Source: Eubacteriales Family XIII. Incertae Sedis bacterium
GTDB lineage: Bacteria; Bacillota; Clostridia; Peptostreptococcales; Anaerovoracaceae
Length of the DNA: 34,885 bases
NCBI GenBank assembly: GCA_031257175.1
Contig: JAIRPE010000138.1
Span: 1 to 34,885 of the forward strand
Reading direction: 5' to 3'
Positions 17,045 to 24,445 of the stretch are shown here, piece after piece (the first letter of the stretch is position 1; every line of letters starts with the position of its first letter). Made by a program: the position numbers and the translations under genes. The notes beneath the pieces were generated by a model. It did no database searches. It worked only from the letters and a program-made list of their open reading frames with translations, and was not told where the DNA came from.

Positions 17045-17417
17045 GAGTGAGCAAGCCAGGCAATCGCGCGCGCGGTTCTTTAGGGGCCAAGCGTGAGGAA
17101 AGTCCGGGCTCCATAGGGCAAGGGTGCCGGATAACGTCCGGTGAAGGTGACTTTAAGGAAAGTGCAACAGAAACACACCGCCGAAACGGGGCGCGTCGCG
17201 TCGTCCGTGGCAAGGTTGAAATGGTGAGGCAAGAGCTCACCGGCGGCATGGTGACATGCCGGCCGTGTAAACCCCACCCGGAGCAAGGCCAAGCAGGGCG
17301 TGAAAAAGGCGGCTGCCCGTCGCCGCCCGGAATGGTGGGCCGCATGAGCCTGTCGGTAACGGCAGGCCTAGATAGATGATTGCTTAATACAGAACCCGGC
17401 TTATGGCTTGCTCATTT
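17045..17417 (+). ncRNA. rnpB: RNase P RNA, bacterial class A
   Basis: Catalytic RNA of RNase P, which matures tRNA 5' ends. The 5' TGAGCAAGCCA (17048-17058) pairs perfectly with TGGCTTGCTCA (17404-17414) to form P1, extended by weaker pairs. The conserved 5' core GAGGAAAGTCCGGGCTCC (P4/CR-I, from about 17095), the AGTGCAACAGAAA region (CR-II/III), and the 3' core AGAACCCGGCTTA completing P4 are present. A GC-rich P13/P14-like pair of hairpins around 17240-17265 marks type A, unlike the Bacillus type B. The length of about 373 nt fits. It lies between the ABC-2 exporter and the MATE gene, and open reading frames across it are spurious. Confidence 0.96.
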
Positions 17418-17442
17418 ATTTGCATATTATTAGCGAAGAACA

Positions 17443-17475
17443 CGCCGCCCGTCCAAGCTTTTTGGGCGGGCGGCG
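17443..17475 (+). terminator. GC-rich hairpin after rnpB
   Basis: CGCCGCCCGTCC (17443-17454) pairs with GGGCGGGCGGCG (17464-17475), 12 bp with one G-U pair, and a loop containing five T residues. It is 25 bp past the rnpB 3' end. No T-run follows the stem on the plus strand, so it is an imperfect intrinsic terminator and may instead limit read-through into, or structure the leader of, the MATE gene. Confidence 0.5.
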
Positions 17476-17521
17476 GTGAGCAATGCCCGCAGTCCCGCCA
17501 GGAGCGGGGAAGGGTGGCCGC

Positions 17522-18916
17522 ATGCGGCGGCGCATTAGGGGGGTGGACGATATAGACGAGGACAAAAAGATCGCGGAAAACAGAATGGGGGTTCAGCCCG
17601 TCGGCAGGCTGTTGGCTTCAATGTCATTGCCTGCCATGGCATCCATGCTTATACAGGCGTTATACAATATCGTGGACAGCGTGTTCGTCTCCAGGCTGTC
17701 GGAGAGCGCGCTGACCGCGGTCACGCTGGTGTTCCCCGTGCAGATGCTGATGGTTTCCGTGGCTGTGGGCGGGGGCGTGGGCATAAGCTCGCTCATCGCG
17801 CGGAGGCTGGGGCAGAAACGCTTCGATGAGGCCAATGACGCCGCCGTCCACGGCTATTTTTTAGGGGTCATAAGCTGGCTGGTCTTTGCCGCGTTCGGCA
17901 TTTTCGGCACCGAGCCGTTCATAAGGCTGTTCACTTCGGACGAAGAGCTGATATCCCTGGCGGTGGTGTTTTGCCGGCTCATAACCGTCGGCTCTGTTTT
18001 CGTGTTCATCGGCGTCAATACCGAGAAGGTGCTTCAGGCCACGGGCAACACGCTGTTCCCCATGATATTCAACATCGCGGGGGCTTTCTTGAACATCGCG
18101 CTGAATCCGATATTGATATTCGGCCTGTTCGGCGCGCCCAGGTTGGGCATAGCGGGTTCGGCCACGGCGACGCTGATCGCCCAGTTCACCGCCATGTCCA
18201 TCGGCCTTTTCATGATGCTGCGCTTCAAGCATCCCGTGAAAATCAAGCTGAAAGGCTTCCGCGTCAAAGCCAGGACGGTGGCGGACATATATTCCGTGGG
18301 GCTGCCCTCCATCATCATGCAGGCCATAATGTCGGTGGTGATTTTGGGGCTGAACGCCATCCTCATCGGGTTCTCGTCCACGGCGGTGGCGGTGCTGGGA
18401 CTGTATTTCCGCGTGCAGTCGCTGATATTCATGCCGGTTTTCGGCCTGAACCAAGGCGCCCTGCCCATAATGGGCTACAATTTCGGGGCGCGCAAGAAGA
18501 AAAGGCTGTTGGACTGTTATTTAAAAGCCTCGGTCACCGCCGTCGTCATAATGGCGGTGGGAATGGCGGCGTTCCAGGTGTTTTCAGAGGACATACTCCG
18601 GATTTACGACGCCTCGCCCGCCATGATGCACATAGGCGTCAGGGCTCTGCGCATAATAAGCCTCTGCTTCGTCCCGGCGGGGTTCTCCATAGTCTCCGTG
18701 ACGCTTTTCCAGGCGTTGGGGCACGGGTTCCTGAGCATGGTGATTTCCATCGTCAGGCAGCTGGCGCTGATTCTGCCGTTCGCTTGGCTCCTAGCCAGAT
18801 TTTTCGGCGTTGACTACGTTTGGTTCGCCTATCCTTTGGCGGAGGCGGTGGGCCTCTGCGTCATGATTTCCTTCGTGCGTTGGGTTTTCGTGAAGGATAT
18901 AAGGGATTTGGGGTAG
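17522..18916 (+). CDS. MATE-family multidrug/Na+-driven efflux transporter
   Basis: A 464-residue inner-membrane protein with about 12 predicted helices in two repeats. It carries the MATE/NorM-type MGVQPVGRLLASMSLPAM opening and the ALYNIVDSVFVSRL helix typical of Firmicute-type MATE proteins, plus LNQGALPIMGYNFGA in the second half. It is predicted to export cationic drugs or metabolites using an ion gradient. ATG 17522 is preferred, with AGGG 7 bases upstream. ATG 17483 is in frame and the conserved domain starts at about 17585, so the first ~20 residues are uncertain. It is convergent with glycerate kinase across a ~100-bp gap that shows only a small GAAGAACTTCTTC palindrome and a tandem GCTCGGGCTAT pair. 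Confidence 0.9.
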   Translation: MRRRIRGVDDIDEDKKIAENRMGVQPVGRLLASMSLPAMASMLIQALYNIVDSVFVSRLSESALTAVTLVFPVQMLMVSVAVGGGVGISSLIARRLGQKRFDEANDAAVHGYFLGVISWLVFAAFGIFGTEPFIRLFTSDEELISLAVVFCRLITVGSVFVFIGVNTEKVLQATGNTLFPMIFNIAGAFLNIALNPILIFGLFGAPRLGIAGSATATLIAQFTAMSIGLFMMLRFKHPVKIKLKGFRVKARTVADIYSVGLPSIIMQAIMSVVILGLNAILIGFSSTAVAVLGLYFRVQSLIFMPVFGLNQGALPIMGYNFGARKKKRLLDCYLKASVTAVVIMAVGMAAFQVFSEDILRIYDASPAMMHIGVRALRIISLCFVPAGFSIVSVTLFQALGHGFLSMVISIVRQLALILPFAWLLARFFGVDYVWFAYPLAEAVGLCVMISFVRWVFVKDIRDLG

Positions 18917-19019
18917 GAGGGGCGACGCCTACGCCAAGCGGAAGAACTTCTTCAACGCTATGAAGGAGAGCCGCTCGGGCTATGCTCGGGCTATGGCGCG
19001 GGTGCGCTCCGTCGTGCTG

Positions 19020-20315
19020 TCATACGCGCTTCATGCCGCCCAGGAGCCTCATCAGCCTCTCGACGCAGTCTGCGGTTAGGGCGGGGGAGTCTTTTATGGC
19101 GCGTCTGATGGTCATGGGGGAGTTGGATATGGAAAATATGCCCGTCACGCCGCGACCGTAGAGCGGCTCGATACCGGCGCCTATGCTGCCGGCAAGCAAT
19201 ATTACGGGGACTCCTGCCTCCTTGGCGGCTTCAGCCACGCCTAGGGAGGTTTTTCCATTTAGGGTCTGACCGTCGCAGCGACCCTCGCCCGTGAACACCA
19301 GCGCCGCGCCTTTGAGCAGGTCTTTGAAGCGAACCGCGTTCAGAACCAAATCCACGCCGCTAGTCAGACGGGCGCCGCAGAAGGCTATCAGCCCGCCGCC
19401 CAGGCCGCCTGCCGCCCCCGCGCCAGGCACGTCGATGACGTCGACGCCCAAATCCCGCTTGATCACCCGCGCGGCGCGTGACAGGTTGGCGTCCAGCAAC
19501 ATGGCTGTTTCCAGGTTCGCGCCTTTTTGAGGGCCGAATATAAGGCTGGCGCCGTTCACGCCGCACAGGGGGTTGCTCACGTCGCAGGCCACGTCGAACA
19601 CGCAGTCCGCCAGCCTTTTGTCCGCTTTTGAGGCATCTATGCGGCGCAGCTTCTCCAAGCCGCCGCCGCCGCGAGGTATTGGCCTTGAAGCGTCGTCGAG
19701 CAGGGCGAAGCCGAGAGCTTCAGCCATTCCCGCGCCGCAGTCGTTGGTGGCGCTGCCGCCAATGGCCAGCAGGAAACGGCGGTATCCCATGTTCAGCGCG
19801 TTGATTATCAGCTGCCCGAAGCCGTAGGTGCTGGTTCGCAGGGGGTTCCTGCTCTCTGGCCTGATGAGGCACAAGCCCGACGTTTCGGCCAGCTCTATCA
19901 CGGCGACGCCGTCCCTGGGGTTCAGGCGCGTCGACGGGCGCGCCCGCCTGTCGGCGGCCGCGGATGTCTCGACCGCCTGATTGCGGGGAGGCCTGTTTTC
20001 CGTTGCTCGCCCACCTTGGTCGGATCTCGCGGACGATGAGTTGGAAATATCGAAGTTCGAGGGTATTATGCCGTATTTTGCCCTTCTCGTCTCGCCCAGG
20101 GGGTTTTCCACCACGCGGCGTATATAGAACCCGCCCGCCGCTTCCACGATGGTGGTCAGCGCCCCCTCGCCCCCGTCCGACATGGGGACGCGTATCACCT
20201 CCGCTTTCGGGAATACCCTGTGAACGCCTTCCGCTATGGCCGCGCAGGCTCTTTTAGCCGACATGCCTCCTTTGAAGGAATCCGGGGCGGCGATTATTTT
20301 TAGATTTCCGTCCAT
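19020..20315 (-). CDS. Glycerate kinase (GarK/GlxK family) with an internal insert
   Basis: Phosphorylates D-glycerate to phosphoglycerate. Family marks are IIAAPDSFKGGMSA at the N-terminus, VPMSDGGEG, AIGGSATNDCGAGMAEALG, a FGPQKGA segment, and LVFTGEGRCDGQTLNGKTS near the C-terminus. The product is 431 residues against about 380 for the family. The excess is a polar, low-complexity insert at about residues 85-134, rich in Ser, Arg, Asn and Pro, between the YGII strand and DGVAVIELAETSG. Family proteins normally run straight between these two strands. The ATG has GGAG about 7-8 bases upstream. It is the last gene of the long minus-strand peptide operon, separated from the binding-protein gene by a hairpin. 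It may channel glycerate, for example from serine breakdown, into glycolysis (inference). Confidence 0.9.
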   Translation of the reverse strand: MDGNLKIIAAPDSFKGGMSAKRACAAIAEGVHRVFPKAEVIRVPMSDGGEGALTTIVEAAGGFYIRRVVENPLGETRRAKYGIIPSNFDISNSSSARSDQGGRATENRPPRNQAVETSAAADRRARPSTRLNPRDGVAVIELAETSGLCLIRPESRNPLRTSTYGFGQLIINALNMGYRRFLLAIGGSATNDCGAGMAEALGFALLDDASRPIPRGGGGLEKLRRIDASKADKRLADCVFDVACDVSNPLCGVNGASLIFGPQKGANLETAMLLDANLSRAARVIKRDLGVDVIDVPGAGAAGGLGGGLIAFCGARLTSGVDLVLNAVRFKDLLKGAALVFTGEGRCDGQTLNGKTSLGVAEAAKEAGVPVILLAGSIGAGIEPLYGRGVTGIFSISNSPMTIRRAIKDSPALTADCVERLMRLLGGMKRV

Positions 20316-20352
20316 AATTTTCTCCAGAATTCGGTTGCCTCAGGCAAAGCGT

Positions 20353-20382
20353 GACGCCGCGCCCTTTGAAGGGGGCGGCGTC
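20353..20382 (-). terminator. GC-rich intercistronic hairpin between binding protein and glycerate kinase
   Basis: GACGCCGCGCCC (20353-20364) pairs with GGGGGCGGCGTC (20371-20382), 11 of 12 pairs, around a TTTGAA loop. It lies 23 bp after the binding-protein stop codon. No T-run follows on the minus strand, so partial termination or 3'-end protection of the binding-protein mRNA is more likely than full termination. Confidence 0.5.
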
Positions 20383-20404
20383 GGCTCGTCTTGGGCCTAA
20401 AAAA

Positions 20405-22276
20405 TCAGTAGTTGTCAGTTTCTTTTGCCCACTCGGACAGGTAGAATGCCGTTTTCTGCGGGTCTGCTTTCAGCGCCTTGCCCGTGTTCAGCACGGGAGT
20501 CACCGATGAGTAGGTGGGAATCAGCCTGTTGTTGAACACCGCGCTGATCTGCTCCTGGTCGATGGCGTACTGCGCCGCCTTCCTCAGGTTCTCGCTCTTG
20601 AAAATCCCGTCGAAATTGAATGCCAGGTAGTTATAGGCGTTGCCTGGGATTTCCTTGAAGGTGAATTTGGGATCCTCCTTGACCATGTCGATTTTCGCCG
20701 TGGGTATGGTGTACATGATATAGATGTCCCCGGCGCGGAGGGCTGAGAACACAGTCTCGCTGTCCTTGATGAACTTCATCTGGATGGTCTTGATTTTCGG
20801 CGCGTATTTCGTCTCCGTGGGCATGTAGCCAGGGTTCGCCTCGAAGAAGATTTCCACGTCGTTCTTCTTGATGGCGATGTATGGCCCGCTGCACACCAGA
20901 TTGTTGTTGTAGCTCGCGCCCTCGGTGTACCATGACTGCTCGCCGTAGAGGACGTCCTTGCCCGCCTCGTAAGCGGCGGGGTCTTTCAGGAACTTCGCGT
21001 TGACCGTCTCTATCTGCTTCTTCGACACGATGCCGCCCGAAGAATGGGCCAGCACGTTGAGTATCTGCGGGAAGGCGTACTTGGTGGACATATGCACCAC
21101 TTGGTACACGCCTGCGGCGTTGTCTGCGGCGGCCTTGTCGGCGGTCAGCGAGGTGACGGGCGCTACGGCGCCCTCGTTCAGCACGTCGTACACGCTCTTG
21201 CCGCTCTGCTTGGAGGGGACGGACTTGAGGGACTCCAAGTCGGTCACTATCTCACTTTTTTCCATTGCGGTGAAATTGTTGAAATTCTTGTGGTCCGGCA
21301 CGCTGTCCTTGTTCATCATGCGATCCAGGGAGAACACCGCGTCCTCCGCGCCGACCCGTTCGCCCGTGTTGACGGCGTGGCCGTTCTGCACCTTTGAGAA
21401 GAACACGTCGTCCCTCAGCAGGAAGTAGAAGTCCGACCCGTCGTCGCTGATGGCGTACGCCTTGGATAATGTGCTGTCAGTCGTGATTTCGTCCGTGTCC
21501 GTCAGATTCATCAGCCTGATGTAGGAATTGGTGTTGAGCATAAAGGTGGAGCCGTCATCGGCGCGGACGGGATCCAGGGGGGTCAGGTCGGAGGCGGTCT
21601 GGCTCATGATGAACGGCATGGAGGCCATTTTCGACTCATCCTTGAAGCGTAGCTGCTCCCAGCACATGGAGCGGGATTTTGAAATCCTCACCGTGTCAGG
21701 GTTCATTATCTCATTGTTGACCGCCAGGGTCTTGATGGAAACGTAGATGGGTATAACGTACGCCTTGTCCTCCACCAAGTAGTCTTCGAACTTGTTGTAG
21801 GTCTCGATGTACTCTTCGGGGGTCTGCGTCGAGCCAAGTTCTATATACTCGTCCAGTGTCGGGTCGTTGATGCCGTAGAGGTTCAACGGGCCTTTGGAGT
21901 GCCAGACGGAGCGTACCGCGTAGTCAGGGGAGCCTGTCACGGTGTTCCAGTAGGTGATGGCCAGGTCGAATTTTTTCGCGTCCACCGCCGCGCGCCACGA
22001 GGCGTAGTCGGGCAACAGGCTGATTTCAGGCGCGAAGCCGGCTTTTTCCAGTTGGTCTTCGATGATGTTCGCCCAGGCCTCGTCGCCGTAGCCCGCGTTG
22101 GTCAGGATGACGACCTTGGGCTTGTCCTTGGGAGTTACAAGGCCCTCCATGGAGACTTGGCCGTTTTCGTCTTGATTACCGCCGCCTGTGGCGGCTTCTT
22201 TGTTCCCGCTGGTGTAACAGCCCGCCAAAAGGCAGGAGAGCGCCAGCAACATTGCCAATAATTTCTTGATTCTCAT
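20405..22276 (-). CDS. Peptide ABC transporter substrate-binding lipoprotein, apparently circularly permuted (SBP_bac_5-like)
   Basis: A 623-residue extracytoplasmic binding lipoprotein. The signal peptide ends in a lipobox, LLAGC (Cys20), followed by a Gly/Asn/Glu-rich linker. Residues about 53-213 (VVILTNAGYGDEAWANIIED through the FDLAITYW and GSPDYA region to AYVIPIYV) resemble what normally forms the C-terminal end of DppA/OppA proteins. Residues about 219-620 then resemble the normal N-terminal start: LTPLDPVRADDGS, ISDDGSDFYFLLRDDV, AEDAVFSLDRM, GPYIAIKK, ALRAGDIYIMY, RKAAQYAIDQE. The chain ends at DPQKTAFYLSEWAKE, just where the family would continue into its VTILT segment. The order is therefore swapped. 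AGGAGG precedes the ATG. The gene is last of the opp set, behind an AT-rich spacer that could hold its own promoter. Confidence 0.88.
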   Translation of the reverse strand: MRIKKLLAMLLALSCLLAGCYTSGNKEAATGGGNQDENGQVSMEGLVTPKDKPKVVILTNAGYGDEAWANIIEDQLEKAGFAPEISLLPDYASWRAAVDAKKFDLAITYWNTVTGSPDYAVRSVWHSKGPLNLYGINDPTLDEYIELGSTQTPEEYIETYNKFEDYLVEDKAYVIPIYVSIKTLAVNNEIMNPDTVRISKSRSMCWEQLRFKDESKMASMPFIMSQTASDLTPLDPVRADDGSTFMLNTNSYIRLMNLTDTDEITTDSTLSKAYAISDDGSDFYFLLRDDVFFSKVQNGHAVNTGERVGAEDAVFSLDRMMNKDSVPDHKNFNNFTAMEKSEIVTDLESLKSVPSKQSGKSVYDVLNEGAVAPVTSLTADKAAADNAAGVYQVVHMSTKYAFPQILNVLAHSSGGIVSKKQIETVNAKFLKDPAAYEAGKDVLYGEQSWYTEGASYNNNLVCSGPYIAIKKNDVEIFFEANPGYMPTETKYAPKIKTIQMKFIKDSETVFSALRAGDIYIMYTIPTAKIDMVKEDPKFTFKEIPGNAYNYLAFNFDGIFKSENLRKAAQYAIDQEQISAVFNNRLIPTYSSVTPVLNTGKALKADPQKTAFYLSEWAKETDNY

Positions 22277-22367
22277 TCTTCTTCCTCCTATAAAACATAT
22301 AAGAATTAATATGCCAAAGCGTCAGACCGCAGTCCGTCGCGTTTAGCCGATCATCAGGCCGCCCGCC

Positions 22368-23342
22368 TCAATTCGCATAGACGAAGGGCAATCCCTTGAT
22401 TTCCTTGTGGCGGGCGCAGGCGCAGTAATGCCCTGGCGCGATTTCCTCTATGGGCACGTCCCGTGCCACGCAGACCTCCTTCACGAAGGGGCAGCGGGCG
22501 GAGAAACGGCAGCCGGGCTTGGGGTTGATGGGCGACACTATCTCGCCTTTCAAAATCATGCGCCGACGCCCCACCTCGATGGAAGGTATGGCCGACATCA
22601 GCGCATGGGTGTAGGGATGGGCGGGATCGTCAAAAATATCCTTTTTTGAAGCGAATTCCACCATCTGCCCCATATACATGACGCCCACGTTGTCCGAGAT
22701 GTAACGTACCACACTCAGATCGTGGGATATGAATATGTACGTCAGTCCCATCTTTTCCCGCAGATCCACCATCAAGTTCAGGATTTGCGCCTGGACTGAC
22801 ACGTCCAACGCGGACACGGGTTCGTCGCACACCACGAATTTGGGATTGACGGCCAGGGTACGGGCTATGACTACCCTCTGCCTCCTGCCGCCGTCGAACT
22901 CGTGGGGGTAGGCGTTGTAGGAGCGGGCGGAGAGGCCCACCAGCTCCATCAATTCCTCCACCCGCGCCTTCCGCTCCCTGTCGCCCATGTACTTTTGGAA
23001 TACGCGCAACGGCTCCTCTATGCTCTGGGATATGGTCAGGCGGGGGTTCAGGCTGGAGTATGGGTCTTGGAATATTATCTGCATGTGCCTGCGCATTTGG
23101 CGCATTTCCTCATCGTTGAATGACGTCACGTCCATGCCGTCGAAGATTACGCGGCCGGACGTGGGCTCGTGGAGCCTGAGTATGGCGCGCCCCAGCGTGG
23201 ACTTGCCGCAACCGCTCTCGCCCACTATGCCCAGGGTGTTGCCCTCGTCAATGGAGAAGGACACGTTGTCCACGGCGAATAGGGTGCCCGAAGCGACATT
23301 AAAATGCTTGTTCAGGTGTTTTACCTCTAATAACGTTCCCAC
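22368..23342 (-). CDS. oppF: Oligopeptide/dipeptide ABC transporter ATP-binding protein (OppF/DppF-like)
   Basis: One of two ATPases of the peptide importer, 324 residues. Walker A is GESGCGKST (41-49), the Q-loop is in FQDPYSSLNP, and Walker B is VVCDEPVSALD (170-180), followed by ISHDLSVV. The signature motif reads FDGGR (149-153) in place of the usual LSGGQ/FSGGQ, so the ATP site that uses it may be weakened. The C-terminal oligopeptide-transporter extension has the cysteine pattern CRFSARCP...C...CAC, typical of OppD/OppF. The start is GTG 23342, with AAAGGAG 6 bases upstream; a longer frame to 23459 overlaps the oppD end and has no ribosome site. It follows oppD after 35 bp. Confidence 0.9.
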   Translation of the reverse strand: MGTLLEVKHLNKHFNVASGTLFAVDNVSFSIDEGNTLGIVGESGCGKSTLGRAILRLHEPTSGRVIFDGMDVTSFNDEEMRQMRRHMQIIFQDPYSSLNPRLTISQSIEEPLRVFQKYMGDRERKARVEELMELVGLSARSYNAYPHEFDGGRRQRVVIARTLAVNPKFVVCDEPVSALDVSVQAQILNLMVDLREKMGLTYIFISHDLSVVRYISDNVGVMYMGQMVEFASKKDIFDDPAHPYTHALMSAIPSIEVGRRRMILKGEIVSPINPKPGCRFSARCPFVKEVCVARDVPIEEIAPGHYCACARHKEIKGLPFVYAN

Positions 23343-23377
23343 GTCTTGCTCCTTTGCGTTTTCAGAAATCCCCCGCG

Positions 23378-24334
23378 CTATAGATGGCAGGCGTATATAT
23401 GCCCCTCGCCCTTCATGGGCGGCGCCTCGCGCTCGCATATGGGGAGGCGGCGGCGGCAACGAGGGTGGAAGGCGCAGCCTTCGGGCAGGTCAGCGGGATT
23501 AGGCGGCAGGCCGTCTATGGGCATGAGCCTCCGGTTCTCGTTCTCCAGCCTGGGAATGGAGTTGAACAGCCCTTCCGTGTAGGGGTGCCGCTTGTTCCTG
23601 AACACCTCCTTGACCGTGCCCAGCTCCACGATATTTCCCGCGTACATGATGGCCACCCTGTCGCAGGTCTCGGCCACCACGCCCAAGTCGTGGGTGACCA
23701 GCAGCATGCTGGCGCCCGTCTCGCGCTGCAACCCCCGTATGATGTCCAGCACCTGGGCCTGTATGGTCACGTCCAAAGCGGTGGTGGGCTCGTCGGCGAT
23801 GAGCAGCTCGGGCTCGCAGAGCAACGCCATGGTGATGATGACGCGCTGTTTCATGCCGCCCGAGAACTGATGTGGGTAGTCGTTGAACCTGTCGCCTTTC
23901 ACGCCCACCCGCTCCAGGGAGCGTATGACCAGAGCCTTGGCCTCGGCTTTGCTCAGCTTCTTGTTATGCTCGCGGACGACCTCCATCAGTTGTTCGCCCA
24001 CGGTCATGACCGGGTTCAGCGCGGTCATGGGGTCTTGGAAAATCATAGATATCCCTTCGCCCCTTATGGCGCGGCAACGCTTTTCGTCGGCGAATATTAG
24101 ATTCTCGCCTTTAAAATTTATCTCACCGTCCACTATGACGCCAGGCGGATCCGGCACCAAGCGCATGACGGACAGGCAGGTGGTAGTTTTGCCCGCGCCC
24201 GTCTCCCCCACCAGTCCCACGCTCTCGCCCGCGCGGATTTCCAGATTCACGCCCCTGACGGCCTTGGCGGTCTCCGTCTCGGTCAGGTAATAGACGTGCA
24301 GGTTTTTTATCTCAAGAATAACGTTTCCTGGCAT
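23378..24334 (-). CDS. oppD: Oligopeptide/dipeptide ABC transporter ATP-binding protein (OppD/DppD-like)
   Basis: Second ATPase of the importer, 318 residues. Walker A is [10 protein letters not shown], the Q-loop is in [10 protein letters not shown], the signature is intact as FSGGMKQR, and Walker B is [12 protein letters not shown], followed by VTHDLGVV. The C-terminal segment has [15 protein letters not shown]...C, matching the cysteine-containing OppD tail. The ATG is 7 bases after AAAGGAG. It should form a heterodimer with the OppF-like subunit. Since that partner has the degenerate signature, ATP hydrolysis may be asymmetric (inference). A long inverted repeat separates it from oppC. 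Confidence 0.94.
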   Translation of the reverse strand: MPGNVILEIKNLHVYYLTETETAKAVRGVNLEIRAGESVGLVGETGAGKTTTCLSVMRLVPDPPGVIVDGEINFKGENLIFADEKRCRAIRGEGISMIFQDPMTALNPVMTVGEQLMEVVREHNKKLSKAEAKALVIRSLERVGVKGDRFNDYPHQFSGGMKQRVIITMALLCEPELLIADEPTTALDVTIQAQVLDIIRGLQRETGASMLLVTHDLGVVAETCDRVAIMYAGNIVELGTVKEVFRNKRHPYTEGLFNSIPRLENENRRLMPIDGLPPNPADLPEGCAFHPRCRRRLPICEREAPPMKGEGHIYACHL

Positions 24335-24377
24335 ATGCCTTCTCCTTTATACGATGCATCTGCGGCGCGTTGGCGGC

Positions 24378-24432
24378 GCGGGCCTGCCGAAAGCCGTCGG
24401 AAAGCCCTGCGGGCGGCTTTCGGCAGGCCCGC
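24378..24432 (-). repeat. 18-bp perfect inverted repeat between oppC and oppD (repeat-family copy B)
   Basis: GCGGGCCTGCCGAAAGCC (24378-24395) is the exact reverse complement of GGCTTTCGGCAGGCCCGC (24415-24432). The 19-nt loop holds an inner GCCC/GGGC stem. It starts 13 bp beyond the oppC stop. Its overall plan (AAGCC, inner GCC/GGC pair, GGCTT) resembles the repeat at 41-91. It is a likely mRNA stabilising or processing element. Confidence 0.6.
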
Positions 24433-24445
24433 CATGGCCGTTGCG

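Noticed and set aside
17047-17379. 110-residue open frame over rnpB
   Set aside because: It falls inside the RNase P RNA, whose conserved cores and P1 helix explain the sequence.
18960-19077. Short plus-strand frame between the MATE and glycerate kinase genes
   Set aside because: No ribosome site and it runs into the antisense of glycerate kinase.
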